A stretch of DNA of 64,000 nucleotides, from NCBI GenBank assembly GCA_003254905.1, contig QANU01076285.1:443035-507034 (forward strand), written 5' to 3'. This document shows positions 37,433 to 48,869 of the stretch, piece by piece (position 1 is the first letter of the stretch; each line of letters begins with the position of its first letter). The notes below the pieces were generated by a model. The model saw only the letters and a list, made by a program, of their open reading frames with translations. It searched no databases and was not told the DNA's origin. A program made the translations under genes and the position numbers. The DNA is from Nissolia schottii (taxonomy: Eukaryota; Streptophyta; Magnoliopsida; Fabales; Fabaceae).

Positions 37433-38430
37433 TTATAGGCGGTGCCTTTGGTGTAACAAGTTATGTTGTTGGGTATGGTACATTAGGTTTGGTGAAAGTT
37501 ATCAATGATTTAATAATTAAAAATGTTGGATGATCTAGATTAAATTAATAGTTATTACTATAGTGCATTAGATAAAATGATGTACACTATACGTACACCA
37601 TTTTATCTCATTCATCCAAAAAAATGTTGCACAAGATTATTATGATATGGATTGTTGCACAATAAAATCCCTCAAGTTTCCTCAAAATTCACCCTTTTCA
37701 TCCCAAACATTGTCTTCATCTGCAGTTCAATGAGTTCTCAATTAGAAACAATCACAAATATAGAGCATCAACATTCAATAATTCACAAATGATTATTCAA
37801 AATTTATCATGACATGAAAAGGGAACCATCGTATTTAAATTAGAGGAACAATCAAACCTCGAGAATGGGGGAAAGAAAAGTGAAAAAGTTTGGTGCTTGG
37901 TGGTGGGTGATGATGGAGGTTTGGATTTGAAATGGAGGGGTGGCGGTGGTGAAGTAGGAAGAGGATGGGGAAGAAACTCTCGAGGTTGACAAAGAAATTC
38001 TCAAATCTTAGTCATTTGACTACCGCCGACGAGTGTGAAGAAAATATTGCCAATTTCTTTAACCTGATCAGTCGCTCAATCAAAGATGATGAGGCTAGTA
38101 GAATGATGGGGCCGGTGGAATGGGGGGTGGCGATGGTTGAGGAGGTGACATGGCCAACGTAAGGCATGGGCAGGTGAAGTTGGCCGGCAAAGGGCATGGG
38201 CTGGTAAGGCAGGTGAGTGGGGGAGGGTGGCCCAGGGTGAGGGATTACAGGAGGATGATGAAGACGAGTGGCTTGTACTGTCTTGTAAATTTATGGTATA
38301 TTGATAGTCATAATAATTTTACCATTTGATTATGTGGTGTATAGTGCACTTAACTTTGATGAATGCATTACATCACCTATTATACCATACCCAAAAACTC
38401 AACTTGTTGTACCAAAGACACCGCCTAATA
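37433..38430. mobile_element. ~1-kb non-autonomous DNA transposon downstream of the dirigent gene
   Basis: The termini are inverted repeats of about 48 bp: 37433-37480 (TAGGCGGTGCCTTTGGTGTA at the outer end) mirrors 38383-38430. Similarity continues weakly inward around TGCACTATA on both sides. The interior has no transposase. It carries a G-rich, coding-like block at 37860-38280 that may be captured DNA. The target duplication is unclear, so no superfamily is assigned. The left end lies within 150 bp of the dirigent stop codon and could supply its 3' UTR. Confidence 0.75.
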
Positions 38431-38944
38431 GTTATATGTCATTCTCGCTTTTTAAAATAAAATATATTGTTAAGTTTTTAATTATACTACTAATTTAATA
38501 TTCTCTCTTTTCATGGTATAACACTTTAATCACTACTAGAAATTAAACCTCTATAAGCGACATTTTCTCAACAATAAAATTATTGTTAAGAAAAAATGAC
38601 TATTTTCCAACATTATAAAGTCATTGGTGTATTTATCATTTCAATCGTAGATATAAAGTAACCGCGACAATATATGTTATAATAACATTATATGCAACGA
38701 CTTACATATTTTGTTGGGCTATATTGATGTTGCTGGTATAGTTTGCAACAATTTTGATGTTCACACACACACACATATATATGATTGTGACAGTTAAATT
38801 ATAGATGCACCTCTACAACAATGGCCTTCAATATCGCTGAGAAAGAAGAATCTACTTTTTTAAATTAAGGAACTAACTAAAGCACATATGTAAAGTCTAG
38901 AGACTAAATAAGATATTAACATTTCTTTTAATTTCTTCAAAGTT

Positions 38945-39222
38945 CAAAGTCTAGGTGTGTTTCGAGCGGATAACAAAGAATTCAGTGATGACTTCGAGAG
39001 GCATGCCCTTTGTTTCTGGAGCCTTCAAGAACACAAATATTCAGGAGATGACATACAATAGCATAAACACCTAAGATACCAACGAGTCCCATAGTACTAA
39101 GCATCATAGGAAGCGAGTATGTGACAATGATGTCGCCAATCCAGAACAATAAAACACAGATAGCGATGCAAAGGCCACGCACCGTGGTGGGAAAGATCTC
39201 TGAGCAAAGGATGAAATATATA
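38945..39222 (-). pseudogene. Tonoplast monosaccharide transporter fragment
   Basis: Minus-strand frame CSEIFPTTVRGLCIAICVLL, then FWIGDIIVTYSLPMMLSTMG and onward. This matches the C-terminal part of tonoplast sugar transporters (TMT/TST, also called MSSP). After VYAIVCHLL the frame shifts and continues as IFVFLKAPETKGMPLEVITE. Only the last two or so membrane segments are present, with no N-terminal part nearby. It is a dead gene fragment, probably moved here by duplication or a transposon. Confidence 0.85.
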
Positions 39223-39224
39223 CG

Positions 39225-39325
39225 ATGGATCAACGACGAAGCACAATGGAGCATAAGCGACGACAAAGCACGATAGAGGAGCACAATAAAGCACGATGGC
39301 ACGACAGAGCACGATTGCAGGCGCA
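39225..39325. repeat. Degenerate AGCACGAT-type tandem repeat
   Basis: GACGAAGCACAAT, GACAAAGCACGAT, GAGCACAAT, AAAGCACGATGG and CAGAGCACGATT follow one another at the breakpoint beside the transporter fragment. Short-period, impure repeats. Confidence 0.6.
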
Positions 39326-39943
39326 TGGGCTATGGCAGCTAGCGTTGACATAGGAAGCTTTCACAAGGGATTCTTTCCTTACTTCCAAGGTCCAAATATC
39401 TATGTGACCTACTAGAAGCATATAATTTAATACACATTAATACTTGCATCTTCTGAAACGTGACTGAGGCCCTTTTTTGTGTCTTTGCAAGGTGTTCCCA
39501 CTGTCGTCAACCACGATTAGAGCACTTGAAGACCCACCACCGTCGCAACCCCTCACCTTTTGGCAAGAACACTTGCAATTTATTAAAAGTTATGTTATTT
39601 GAATTTATTTTATGTCAGATATCATTCACCCTATTAAATCTCACCCAACAATAAATAATGAGTAAGTCGACATGGTGTCACACTCAAAAGGAGTACAAAT
39701 AACATCTTTATTAATCAAAGACTGCCCTCGTCAATTTATAAGTTTGCAATTTTTATTTTTATTTTCAATATGGAAGAAGAGAGCATAAGCAGAATAAACA
39801 GAACTAATCATCCCTCAGTTAAACTTACATTCTTCTAATACAATATTCCATAACCCAGTGGTGAAAAGATTAAATTTTTTTTTTAAAAAAAAGAAAAAAT
39901 AGATTTACAAAATAGGAAGAATGTCTTACAGTTCAGTCCTTGG
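39326..39943. other. Intergenic region, 3' flank of the second TBL gene
   Basis: AT-rich, no gene recognised. The right end is the 3' UTR of the minus-strand TBL gene. Confidence 0.5.
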
Positions 39944-41435
39944 TTATACCACCCATTTCTTGACCATCTCCAAAAGAATCTCATTCCACGTGTCTGCAGG
40001 CCCTGGCAAGCACCAATGAACACAATCATTCTGCACACCCTCTTTAACCCCATTAGCAAATGGAAAAGGATTCATGTAAGGACCAGGGTGGCCATCTGGT
40101 CTCAACAATGCCAATTTGGTCACATCCATTGCCTCTAACCTCAGCCTTCCAAATTGTTTCCCTTTTGCCTTAGCAATTTCCACTTCTTCCATCTCAATCC
40201 TTCTGATCTCAGCATCCACTCCTTCAAGTTGCCTCTCCCCCTCTCTATAAGGCCTAGTCTTGGAGCAAGTACCACCCTTATTCCAATCACCTTCAAAATG
40301 TGAAGGCGAATATGTCCTCACAATCACATCCATTCTATTTTCTTTACCCCCCTTCCTCTCAATTATGCTATTAAGAGCAGTCCTCAAAGCCTTTCTTAAG
40401 GGACCATAAAAATCAATGTCAGTGCAATTAGGTTCATGACAGTTTAAGCAACCCAAAACCGAACCACCCTCATAGTAAACCGAAGGGACAGAGAACCAGT
40501 GCCCCAGTGAAAGCACAATCAAGTCCATTTCACCCACATCCCTAGCCCACTTCTCATTAACATGATCCAAATATATTGTGTTGCAATAATTTGGCCCTGT
40601 CTCTGATCTTTGCGCACCTTCCACAAGAAATGGGGACCAATAGAAGGACAAGTTTGCATTGTGGGACAGAAAGTGCCATCTATGTGAGCCTTTGTGGTGG
40701 ACACGTTTGGGTGCTGAAGCAGTGCCTAGCATGCAAAGAAGGGACTCAAATTGGTTCCTAGATACAGAGTCCCCAACAATAGCTACATGCCTGTTCTTTA
40801 CCAATTGGAGAAAAGTGAGAGGTTCAAACCTTGGAAGGTGGCACTGATCACTTGGTTTCCATCTCCAATACAGATAGCTAGAGTCAGGCCTGCCATTGGT
40901 GACGCAATTCTGGCTTTGTTTAATCTTGTCACAAGTGGTGCCACTATACAAAGGGTCTCTCCTGTCATGGACCCACTCGCCACTGGAGTAGTCACAAGCT
41001 TTTTTCATTTCTGCAAAACAGAACAACTGATTAATTTGTCAAGTTTAATTGTTATTCCCAGATAGTGTAAAGCTCTCTCTTACACCTCAACCAATCAAAT
41101 ATTGACACCTCAGCGCACAGCAATCAAACTCTCGGGTAAGATATCACGCCACAAATTGGTAATTTTGATTGTGAGAATTGGAACATGATCAACTAGCAAC
41201 TAACTCTGCAGTCTTAACAAGAAGATGAAGTTATGGACGCATATATACCTGTAGAAGGTGGAAGAGGAGAAGAAATGGAAGAGGAGTTTGTGATAGCATT
41301 GGAATGTTGGGGAAGGTGAGATTGTGGAGATATTGGAGTGAAGGAAAGGTTGAAAAAGTATAAGCAAAGGAGAGCAATAGGAAGCAGATATATGAGGGAC
41401 ACTGGTAGATCTTTGAATGGGTTTCTGCTTCTCAT
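39944..41435 (-). CDS. TBL / AXY4-like polysaccharide O-acetyltransferase 2
   Basis: The only inverted member of the TBL array. Exons 41435-41249 and 41010-39944 are joined by a phase-1 intron (TCTACAG|GTATA to TTGCAG|AAATG), giving 417 residues. The start is MRSRNPFKDL, matching MRSTNPFKDQ of the fourth gene; the upstream in-frame codons lack an ATG. Membrane anchor at about 10-30 (SLIYLLPIALLCLYFF), then a Ser/Pro stem. GDS is at 142-144 (IVGDSVSRNQ) and DxxH at D391/H394. It ends in KWVV, as the fourth gene does, and its 3' UTR starts with the same CCAAGGACTG. Function is as for the first TBL gene; the donor and acceptor polymers are not predictable from sequence. Confidence 0.94.
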
Positions 41436-42575
41436 CTTCCGTCCCTCAATCAAGGTTTCGCGATTACCGAGTCTTTACTGCCAACAATAATATTAATGGT
41501 TGCAAATCAATTGTGTGGACTGTGCACTGTTCCGCCTTTGAGGGTTGAAGCGTCACTGTCCAGGAGCCTTTATTTAGCTTTTCTTTCTTGTTTTTCTTGT
41601 TTTTCTCTTCATCTACCAAAAATCACTCTCATTTTATTGTATTTTGGTTGGTATAACATGTTTGTTTTGTATATTCCAGCCGAATCTATTATTAAAAGAT
41701 TGATTTTTATTTTTTTTATAGAGCCAAATATCTGTTGGTCCATGTAGACAGGTTTGGCTTATTTTAGTGAAGCTGCTGTGTCAAGTCACAGGGGATGTTA
41801 CAAACGATTACTCATGCGCAACGTACATTGTATATAAAGAGAATTAATACGGTTTCCTTTGTTTACAAAAAGATTCCAAAAGGAATTTGATTTGATTAAT
41901 AAAAAAAAAACAATCAGCATATACCTTCATGCAATTTTTGTTCCTAATCTAATTAATATCAAAATCAATTTTTTGTTGGTACATATATCAAATCAATTTT
42001 TTATTGGTACATATATCCAAATCAATTTGAAATTAATTTCAAATGCATTCACATTAATCGGATGTTTTATTTCTTTATTCAATAAAAGAAAATATCTTTT
42101 ATTATCTGTTGAAACAGAACCTAGTCACCACACGATGCACACTACCCGTGCGAAACAGAACCATCAATGCTCAAGGTTACCCAAGCAAGGCAAGGCACCA
42201 GCCCCAAATTCTAGTTCTGGATGAACTCATAAACCTCATGGGACCGCGAGTAGCTAGCCATCCTAACCCGGAGGACTTGAATTGTCCAAGATAAACTCGT
42301 TCCTCATCTACCATAAGAAACTGAAGATAAATCCCCAAGGTGTACCATGAACAAGGGAAGATTTGTTGATATTAGAGGCCACCCAAGTAAGAAGATCATC
42401 ATTGTAGAAAGAGTCATAGGACCTATGACTCAACACAGTCGGCTAGAAAAAAAAAAAAAAAAGGAATAACAAGGCAGTCTAATGTTGCATGTAGACCAAA
42501 TTCCAACGAACCAGGGAAACTTTTCTTTTCTCTATTGGAGATCCCCATGACAAACCTCGATTAAGCTGGAAAAGC
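41436..42575. other. Intergenic region, promoter of the second TBL gene
   Basis: AT-rich. A repeated phrase TTTTTTRTTGGTACATATATC occurs near 41969 and 41998. The right part (about 42100-42575) may be degraded gag or linker of the gypsy remnant that follows, but I could not recognise its protein. Confidence 0.4.
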
Positions 42576-44990
42576 TTGATATGGGATTTTTATAAAAGCT
42601 ATGCATTTTTCATGATTAGTACGTTGGGAAGCTTTGGTAAGGGAACTAATCCTTTGCGTGTCGGTAACAATTTCTGGGGTCGTTACATGGATACATTGGA
42701 AGATTTGATAGTTTTGGACATAGTGGAATTTGATGTTATTCTAGGGATGGATTGGCTGACATCTTGCCATGAAATTGTGGATTGCCATGCTAAGACTATT
42801 TATTTTGAGTGTTCAGAAGGTTTGTTGTCAGTATTTCAGGGCAACAATTGCATATCCTTAGACAATCTAGTCTCGTCCATGGATGCCTTGCATTTGTTGG
42901 ACCAAGATTCTGATAGTTACCTAGCAGTAGTAAGGGGGGCTAGAAACAGAAAGGTCGAATTTTGTGTAGATACCAATTGTATGTAAGTTCCTGAACATCT
43001 TTCCCAGCAACCTTCTGGGCAAACCTCTAGAGAGGGAGCTAGATTTCATTATAGAGTTGGAACTCGGTGTTACACCCATTTTCATACCCCCGTATATGAT
43101 GGCTTCCACCAAATTGCACGAGTTAAAGAAGCAGTTACAAGAGTTACTCAACAACGGATTCATCAGACCGAGTACCTCTCCATGGGGTGCTTCAGTACTT
43201 TTCGTTAAGAAGAAGGACGATACTATGAGAATATGCATAGATTAGACAACTGAATAAGGTCCCAGTGAAGAATCGTTATTGATAAGTGTCATATTTTGAT
43301 ATTTCTAGCGGCTTAAATGACATTTACCCACATTTTTCTGTATAGATTCATGACTTATTTTTCCCATTTTCATATAAAATTATCCGAACTTAAAGAACGA
43401 ACTCATTTATGGACAAATTGATAGAATTCTTGGCAAAATTCTTATAGATCGCAAGAATAGATAAAAAAAAAGGGGCCATGAAGAGCAAGAACAAGAGATC
43501 AAGAGGGGTTTCTTAAAGGAAAAGTGACTAAAAATTGAAATTATGGCACGCTGAGCGCTCCGCTGAGTGCCACCGCCATTCTAGAAAGTCAAAGCCACTA
43601 GCAACGGAAGAAGACTGAGAAAAATCAAACTGCCTTCACCTAACACCGCTGAGCGCACCGCTGAGCGATCCATGCAATTTGGGCTTTGCCTATATAAAGG
43701 AAGGCACCCTACAGCTCAAATCATTCATTCCAATACACTCCACACTTCATATTAGAGACAGAGACGAGGGTCTAGGAACTAGAGAAACCTTCAAAGGAAG
43801 TAAAGGGGAGTTGCTCACGGTGGTGGCGTGGAAACAGACCACCGTTGCTTGCCGATCCGCTGCTTTCTTTCATTCTCTAGTAAGCCTATAAGCTATCCAT
43901 GTTTATGGATAGCTACCTTTCCTATTTTTGGGATTTGATGAGTTTTATTGCTTTAATGCATCTGTCTTAACTTTCTATTATATGAATCTATGATATTCTA
44001 TGATTTTAATGCTTTGATCTTGTACGTAATGCTAGTCTTAGCTTAGCTACTTGAAGTTTGAATTGAGACTTAATTGTGTGAGTGAAAACTACATCATTAA
44101 GTTGGAACCAAATCAGGTTTCGATCTGGCTATTCTAAGCTTGATTTTAAACTTATCTTTTGTGAATGTAAATTGCAATTGTAAGTCAGATCTAGATCGAT
44201 TCATCCAATATGCCTAATTGCTATAATTGGAATTAGGAATTAGTCGTTTTAACATTCGCATTAATGTCGATGAACTTTGTTAAATTGTGTAAGATATTGG
44301 CAAAATAACATTGAAAAGTTAAGTGATCTTAACACGCTAGTCATGGGTGATTAAGTTAAGAACTGATGGTGATGAAATCAAGAATTCATAGATCATATGT
44401 ACAAGGTTATTAGATACGTAAGAGTAATATTACAAATCAAATCCCGACAACTTCCTTTACTAGATACGACTCAACCCAAATTGCTATTTACTTTCTTAAT
44501 TGCTTTCTTTATAAATTTCTCAAGCAACTGATAAAGCAACCATGTTTCTATTTCTTAAGTAACACACATCAAAGAACGACTTTTAAACATCAGTCCCAGA
44601 GAACAACAACCCTTCCGCTGTACTGCAATTGAATCCCTTGAGGATTTGAAAGCAATCAGTAGACAGTGAAATCAACAGAGAGTGCGAAAAGCTTTCAACA
44701 GTTACCCATTGCCACACATCAATGACCTATTTGACCAACTACAAGGGGCAATATATTTCTCAAAGATTGACCTCCAGTCGGGTTATCATCAACTTAACAT
44801 CAAGAAGGAATACATTCCTTAAGACAACTTTTTAGACTCGGTATGGGCATTATGAGTTTTTTGTGATGTCTTTCGGGTTAACGAACGTGCCTGCAACATT
44901 CGTGAATTTAATGAACAAAGTTTTTAAGCCTTTCTTGGTATCACTTTGGTATCGTCTTATCTTTGTGTATTCTGTGAAGACCCTAGAAAT
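42576..44990 (+). mobile_element. Dead Ty3/gypsy retrotransposon pol remnant
   Basis: Pieces of a plant gypsy polyprotein. A retropepsin C-terminal part lies at about 42690-42800 (IVEFDVILGMDWL). The start of reverse transcriptase is at 43057-43279 (LHELKKQLQELLNNGFIRPS, then SPWGASVLFVKKKD). RT continues at 44701-44990 ([30 protein letters not shown]). The RT is split by a solo LTR at 43280-44700. In-frame stops follow at EYIP*DNF*, and the YVDD region is lost to a frameshift. Integrase and this element's own LTRs are missing. Not functional. Confidence 0.9.
43280..44700 (+). mobile_element. Solo LTR A, inserted in gypsy RT
   Basis: 1421 bp, starting TGATAAGTGTCAT and ending GCTTTCAACA (TG...CA ends). 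It is flanked by GTTAT (43275-43279) and GTTAC (44701-44705), a 5-bp duplication with one mismatch. Removing it restores the RT order [12 protein letters not shown]. It has a TATA box TATATAAA at 43691-43698, preceded by four CGCTGAG-type palindromes (43548-43667). Its 3' half (CTTAGCTTAGCTACTTGAAG, AAGTTGGAACCAAATC) matches the solo LTR at 58091-59536. No internal domain, so a solo LTR left by recombination. Confidence 0.88.
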
Positions 44991-44997
44991 CATCACC

Positions 44998-45245
44998 GAC
45001 ACGCAAAATGAATTGACCAAAACAAAAACAAAGAAAAAAGCGAGAAACAAATAAAAGAACAAGAAAAAAGTAACGCAGAAGAAGAAAATGAGCAAAATGA
45101 AAAATAAATAAAAGTTACAAGTGAAAAAAGAATTGAAAAACAAAATGAAGGAAGAGTGTGAAAAGAGAGACTAAAAATGAAAAGAAGAAGAATAGGCGGA
45201 GAAAAGCCTGAAATTAAGAGAGACCAGAGGAGAGGAGAAAGAAAA
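44998..45245. repeat. Purine-rich tract
   Basis: About 250 bp in which the plus strand is overwhelmingly A and G, with GAAGAAGAAAATGAG, AAAGAGAGAC and GAGGAGAGGAGAAAG among its parts. It lies between the dead gypsy RT and the third TBL promoter. The long minus-strand frames there are only the pyrimidine complement. Confidence 0.8.
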
Positions 45246-45561
45246 ATCACATTTAATATAATTAGATATAATTATACACTTTTTATTATACATAAAACAT
45301 TTCTTTTTATTTTTTTTATGAAGTAGACGGTAAATATCTTAAGTCTTAACAACCTTATCATCCGACTCTCTCATGAGGAATAATTAATTTATTTATTTAT
45401 TTATAAAAATTGTCACCGGTTGTTTCTTGGTATTACCGGTTTCATTACATGGAGCAAGGATGGTCCGACCCTTCCTGGAGCACCTTTGGTGGGTTCCCTC
45501 GCCCGTCACAGCTAAGAACACAGAGAACGAGAAGCAAGCAAGAAACACCAAGCCTTCGAAG
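45246..45561 (+). promoter_or_regulatory. Promoter and leader of the third TBL gene
   Basis: AT-rich DNA with a TATA-like TTTATAAAAA near 45400-45409, about 155 bp before the ATG. The leader contains other ATGs out of frame, so the start at 45562 rests on the homologous N-terminal anchor. Confidence 0.4.
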
Positions 45562-46912
45562 ATGGGACTTGAATCACTGTCCCTCACAAACTCTCTTGTT
45601 CTCTACTCTCTCTGTGCCTCACTCCCCATAGCACTCATTTCCTTCTACTTTCTCCCTCTTCCCTTCATCATCACGTCATCACAAACCCAACTTCCATATT
45701 CCACCCCTATTGACGCCTCTGCTTCTTCAGGTACACGCACGCCTGATTTTGTCACAAATTTCTAATTATTGATTTAATTATCATGCTAGACTTAACCGAT
45801 TGTGTAAATTGGTTTCAGAAATGGGAAATTCTTATGAGAACCTATGTGACTACTCCAATGGCAAATGGGTCCGTGACAACAGAGGCCCTTTGTATAATTC
45901 CAATGGCACCACCTATTGCAAGATCAAGAAAACCCAGAACTGCGTCTCCAACGGAAGGCACGACTTAGCTTATCTTTACTGGAGATGGAAGCCAAGCGGT
46001 CCATGCTACCTTCCAAGGTTCGAACCTCTCACTTTCCTCCAACTGGTTAAGAACAAGCACGTAGCTTTCGTTGGGGACTCTCTGTCTAGGAACCAAATAG
46101 AGTCCCTTGTTTGCATGCTAGGCACTGCTTCAACCCCCAAACGTGTCCACCGCAAAGGTTCACGTCGGTGGCGCTTCCTCTCCCACAATGCAACCCTGTC
46201 CTTCTATTGGTCCCCGTTTCTCGTCGAAGGTGTGCAGAGATCAGAGACAGGCCCAAACTATTACAACACGATGCATTTGGATCGTGTTAACGAGAGGTGG
46301 GGAAGGGATTTGGGTGAAATGGACTTGGTGGTGATTTCATTGGGCCATTGGTTCTCTGTTCCTTCGGTTTACTATGAAAGCGGTTCGCCTTCGGGTTGCT
46401 CAAACCGCCCTGAACTTAATAATTGCAGTACTGAAATTGGTTTCTATGGTCCGTTAAGAAAGGCATTGAGGACTGCCCTTAATAGCATAATTGAGAGGAA
46501 GGGAGGTAGAGGCGATGGAATGGATGTGATTGTGAGGACATACTCGCCTTCTCATTTTGAAGGTGATTGGGATAAGGGCGGTACTTGCTCAAGGACTAGG
46601 CCTTACAGAGAGGGGGAGAAGAGGCTTGAAGGGATGGATGCTGAGATCAGAAGGATTGAGATGGAAGAGGTGGAAACTGCTAAGGCAAAAGGGAAACAAC
46701 TTGGAGGGCTTAGGATAGGGGCAATGGATGTGACCAAGTTGGCATTGTTGAGACCTGATGGCCACCCTGGTCCTTACATCAATCCTTTTCCTTTTGCTAA
46801 TGGGGTTCCAGAGCGTGTTCAGACTGATTGTGTCCATTGGTGCCTGCCTGGGCCTATAGACACTTGGAATGAGATCTTTCTTCACATGATCAACAAGTCC
46901 AAGGGACAATAG
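45562..46912 (+). CDS. TBL / AXY4-like polysaccharide O-acetyltransferase 3
   Basis: Exons 45562-45730 and 45819-46912 are joined by the array's usual phase-1 intron (CTTCAG|GTACA to TTTCAG|AAATG), giving 420 residues. It begins MGLESLSLTNSLVLYS, so exon 1 is unlike the MRS-NPF start of its sisters, although anchor and Ser/Pro stem are kept. GDS at 142-144 (FVGDSLSRNQ) and DxxH at D393/H396. It reads NGRHD where the other three complete members have NGRPD, next to the YLYWRWKP segment. It ends KSKGQ. The intron is very short (88 bp). The catalytic residues are intact, so it is probably active. A SINE lies 160 bp downstream. Confidence 0.93.
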
Positions 46913-47074
46913 AGTGACCAGTGAGATATTCTTCCTACCCTCATAATAATTCATCATTATCATAATTTCAAATCTTTAAATTCGTCCCGTTAACTGCTCT
47001 TGGTAATATAAAAAAATAGAGTAATGGTAAATTCTCTTACAAATTTTCTCATAAATCTTTTTATTATATTTAAT
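46913..47074. other. 3' flank of the third TBL gene
   Basis: AT-rich 3' UTR and flank, up to the SINE target duplication (47058-47074). Confidence 0.5.
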
Positions 47075-47256
47075 TTTTAGGTTGCCTACCCGGTATCCAA
47101 GGCTTAGCCTTGACTAATCCGGGCCGACCCGGGTCGCGTACCTGGCTATGGCGGGTGAGTCTCCCAGCGGGGATAACTGCGTTCACAAGGTCTCGAACTC
47201 GGGACCTTGCTTAAGCGATACCAAGCCGCTTACCACTTGGACCAACCCCCGTTGGT
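47075..47256 (-). mobile_element. tRNA-derived SINE, best-preserved copy
   Basis: 182 bp on the minus strand. From 47256 inward there is an A-box-like GGTCCAAGTGGTAAGCGGC, then B-box-like GGTCCCGAGTTCGAGACC, then a GC-rich body, ending in a short A run at 47075. It is flanked by a perfect 17-bp duplication, TTTTTATTATATTTAAT (47058-47074 and 47257-47273). Intact promoter boxes and a perfect duplication point to a young insertion. Confidence 0.93.
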
Positions 47257-48040
47257 TTTTTATTATATTTAATGAATGACACTTGGTAATTTTCTTTTTT
47301 ATTTTTGCTGCAACAATGCCATGTGTCATTTATTAAAGATGGCAAGAATATTTGTAAGATTTGATAAAAGGATTTATCATTTCTCAAAATATTAAATTTG
47401 TTTTAGGGCTGGTAGAAGTCAACCAAATAAGGTTTTGAAAAAGTTTAACTTGATGATCGACTTTTGAATTAAAAAAAAAATACGCAGCAGGGATGATTTT
47501 AAAGGTTATTGCATTAGAAGAGAGCAGTTTTAGTTGAGGAATGATATCAGTCTTTTGCTCTCTACATTTCGATAATGAAAAATAAAATATTTACGAACAT
47601 TATATGTTCACGAAAAGTGTTTAGGAATTGTTAACGTCGACCCCAATCTCTTTTATAACACATCATAAATTCATTCGTGCCTACAAAACATAATGAGCCT
47701 TATAATAACAAAACATTCCAACCAGATGGAATAGAAATCAACCCTCAAAGTATATACAGAAGAAACTCACATATGCTATACTTTGATGTGTTCTCTCTGT
47801 TGTAAGCTCCACATATAATTCATACATACTGACTTGAATATTAGAGTGATTTTTGTAAATACCACCTCTGTCGAATAAAGGATAACACCACCACAACAAC
47901 TGCCTTGCTCATCTAACTTAGTCGTTCTCAAAATCACTCTGAGGTGAGGTTTTGACTACAAGTTACATCTCAGTACAGTCTAAATCTCTCTAATAGTACT
48001 CTAATTTATTTTAATCAATTTAGTTTTTTCCCATTTCAAA

Positions 48041-48193
48041 CTGCTATTAATTCAAAACAAGCGAAAACAAAAAGCTAAAAGGGAAATTACCAAAGTGCAG
48101 CAATGAGACAAAAATAAGTGCTGCTATTAATTCAAAACAAGAAAAAAAAAAACTAAAAGGGAAATTAGAGAAATGCAGCAATGAGAATAAGTG
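48041..48193. repeat. Tandem duplication of an ~80-bp unit
   Basis: Units 48041-48120 and 48121-48193 both start CTGCTATTAATTCAAAACAA and end AATAAGTG. They differ by small indels in A runs. Confidence 0.9.
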
Positions 48194-48820
48194 TACAATT
48201 AGCCATTGTTCTTATTCTTTGCAATAACACGTCAGACATCATTTTGCCATCACAGAATAGACCCAATCCCATCTTCCCTATCCCACCATATTAAGATCCT
48301 CACATGGAGCAACATCCTCATATATCATGTTCCTACTATTAATCTTATCTTAAACTTGCACAGTAAAAGCAAAAATGCGCTGAGACTACCTAACCCTCAC
48401 AATCACAATAAAAACAACACAAGAAATGTTAAAATTATTACATTAATAATTACAGAAGAAACGGAACATTGAATTCTTATATAAATACAAATATATCTAT
48501 AGCATATCCTGAGTAAAACAAAACAAGAAATTATAGGGAACCCAAAAAAGCTCAAATCAACCAGATCATCAAACACTCAAACCTATGTTTTAATATTAAA
48601 CTTCTTCCACCATTTTAGGCATATGACATGATTTTCTTTTGTTTTTGTCACATGGTAGAGCTCTCTTACTTAGCATTTCTTTTGTGCTAAGTTAATTATG
48701 ACTTCTTAAACTTTTGACATTCTTTAACATATCAATTATATTATCATTTAAATTTAGCTAACCCTTTCATTTGTTTTCCATGGTTATCTCTTCTCTTCTT
48801 CTTATTACCGTATGATGTGA

Positions 48821-48869
<49 letters not shown>
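48821..48869. repeat. (AAT)n microsatellite, about 16 units
   Basis: Uninterrupted AAT trinucleotide run, directly visible. The minus-strand poly-Tyr and poly-Ile frames over it are artefacts. Confidence 0.97.

Noticed and set aside
39225..39325. CRISPR-like array
   Set aside because: The repeat is short, impure and without spacers of constant length, and the DNA is a plant nuclear genome.
43679..43891. 70-residue frame as a gene
   Set aside because: It lies within solo LTR A, starting just before its TATA box; no family resemblance.
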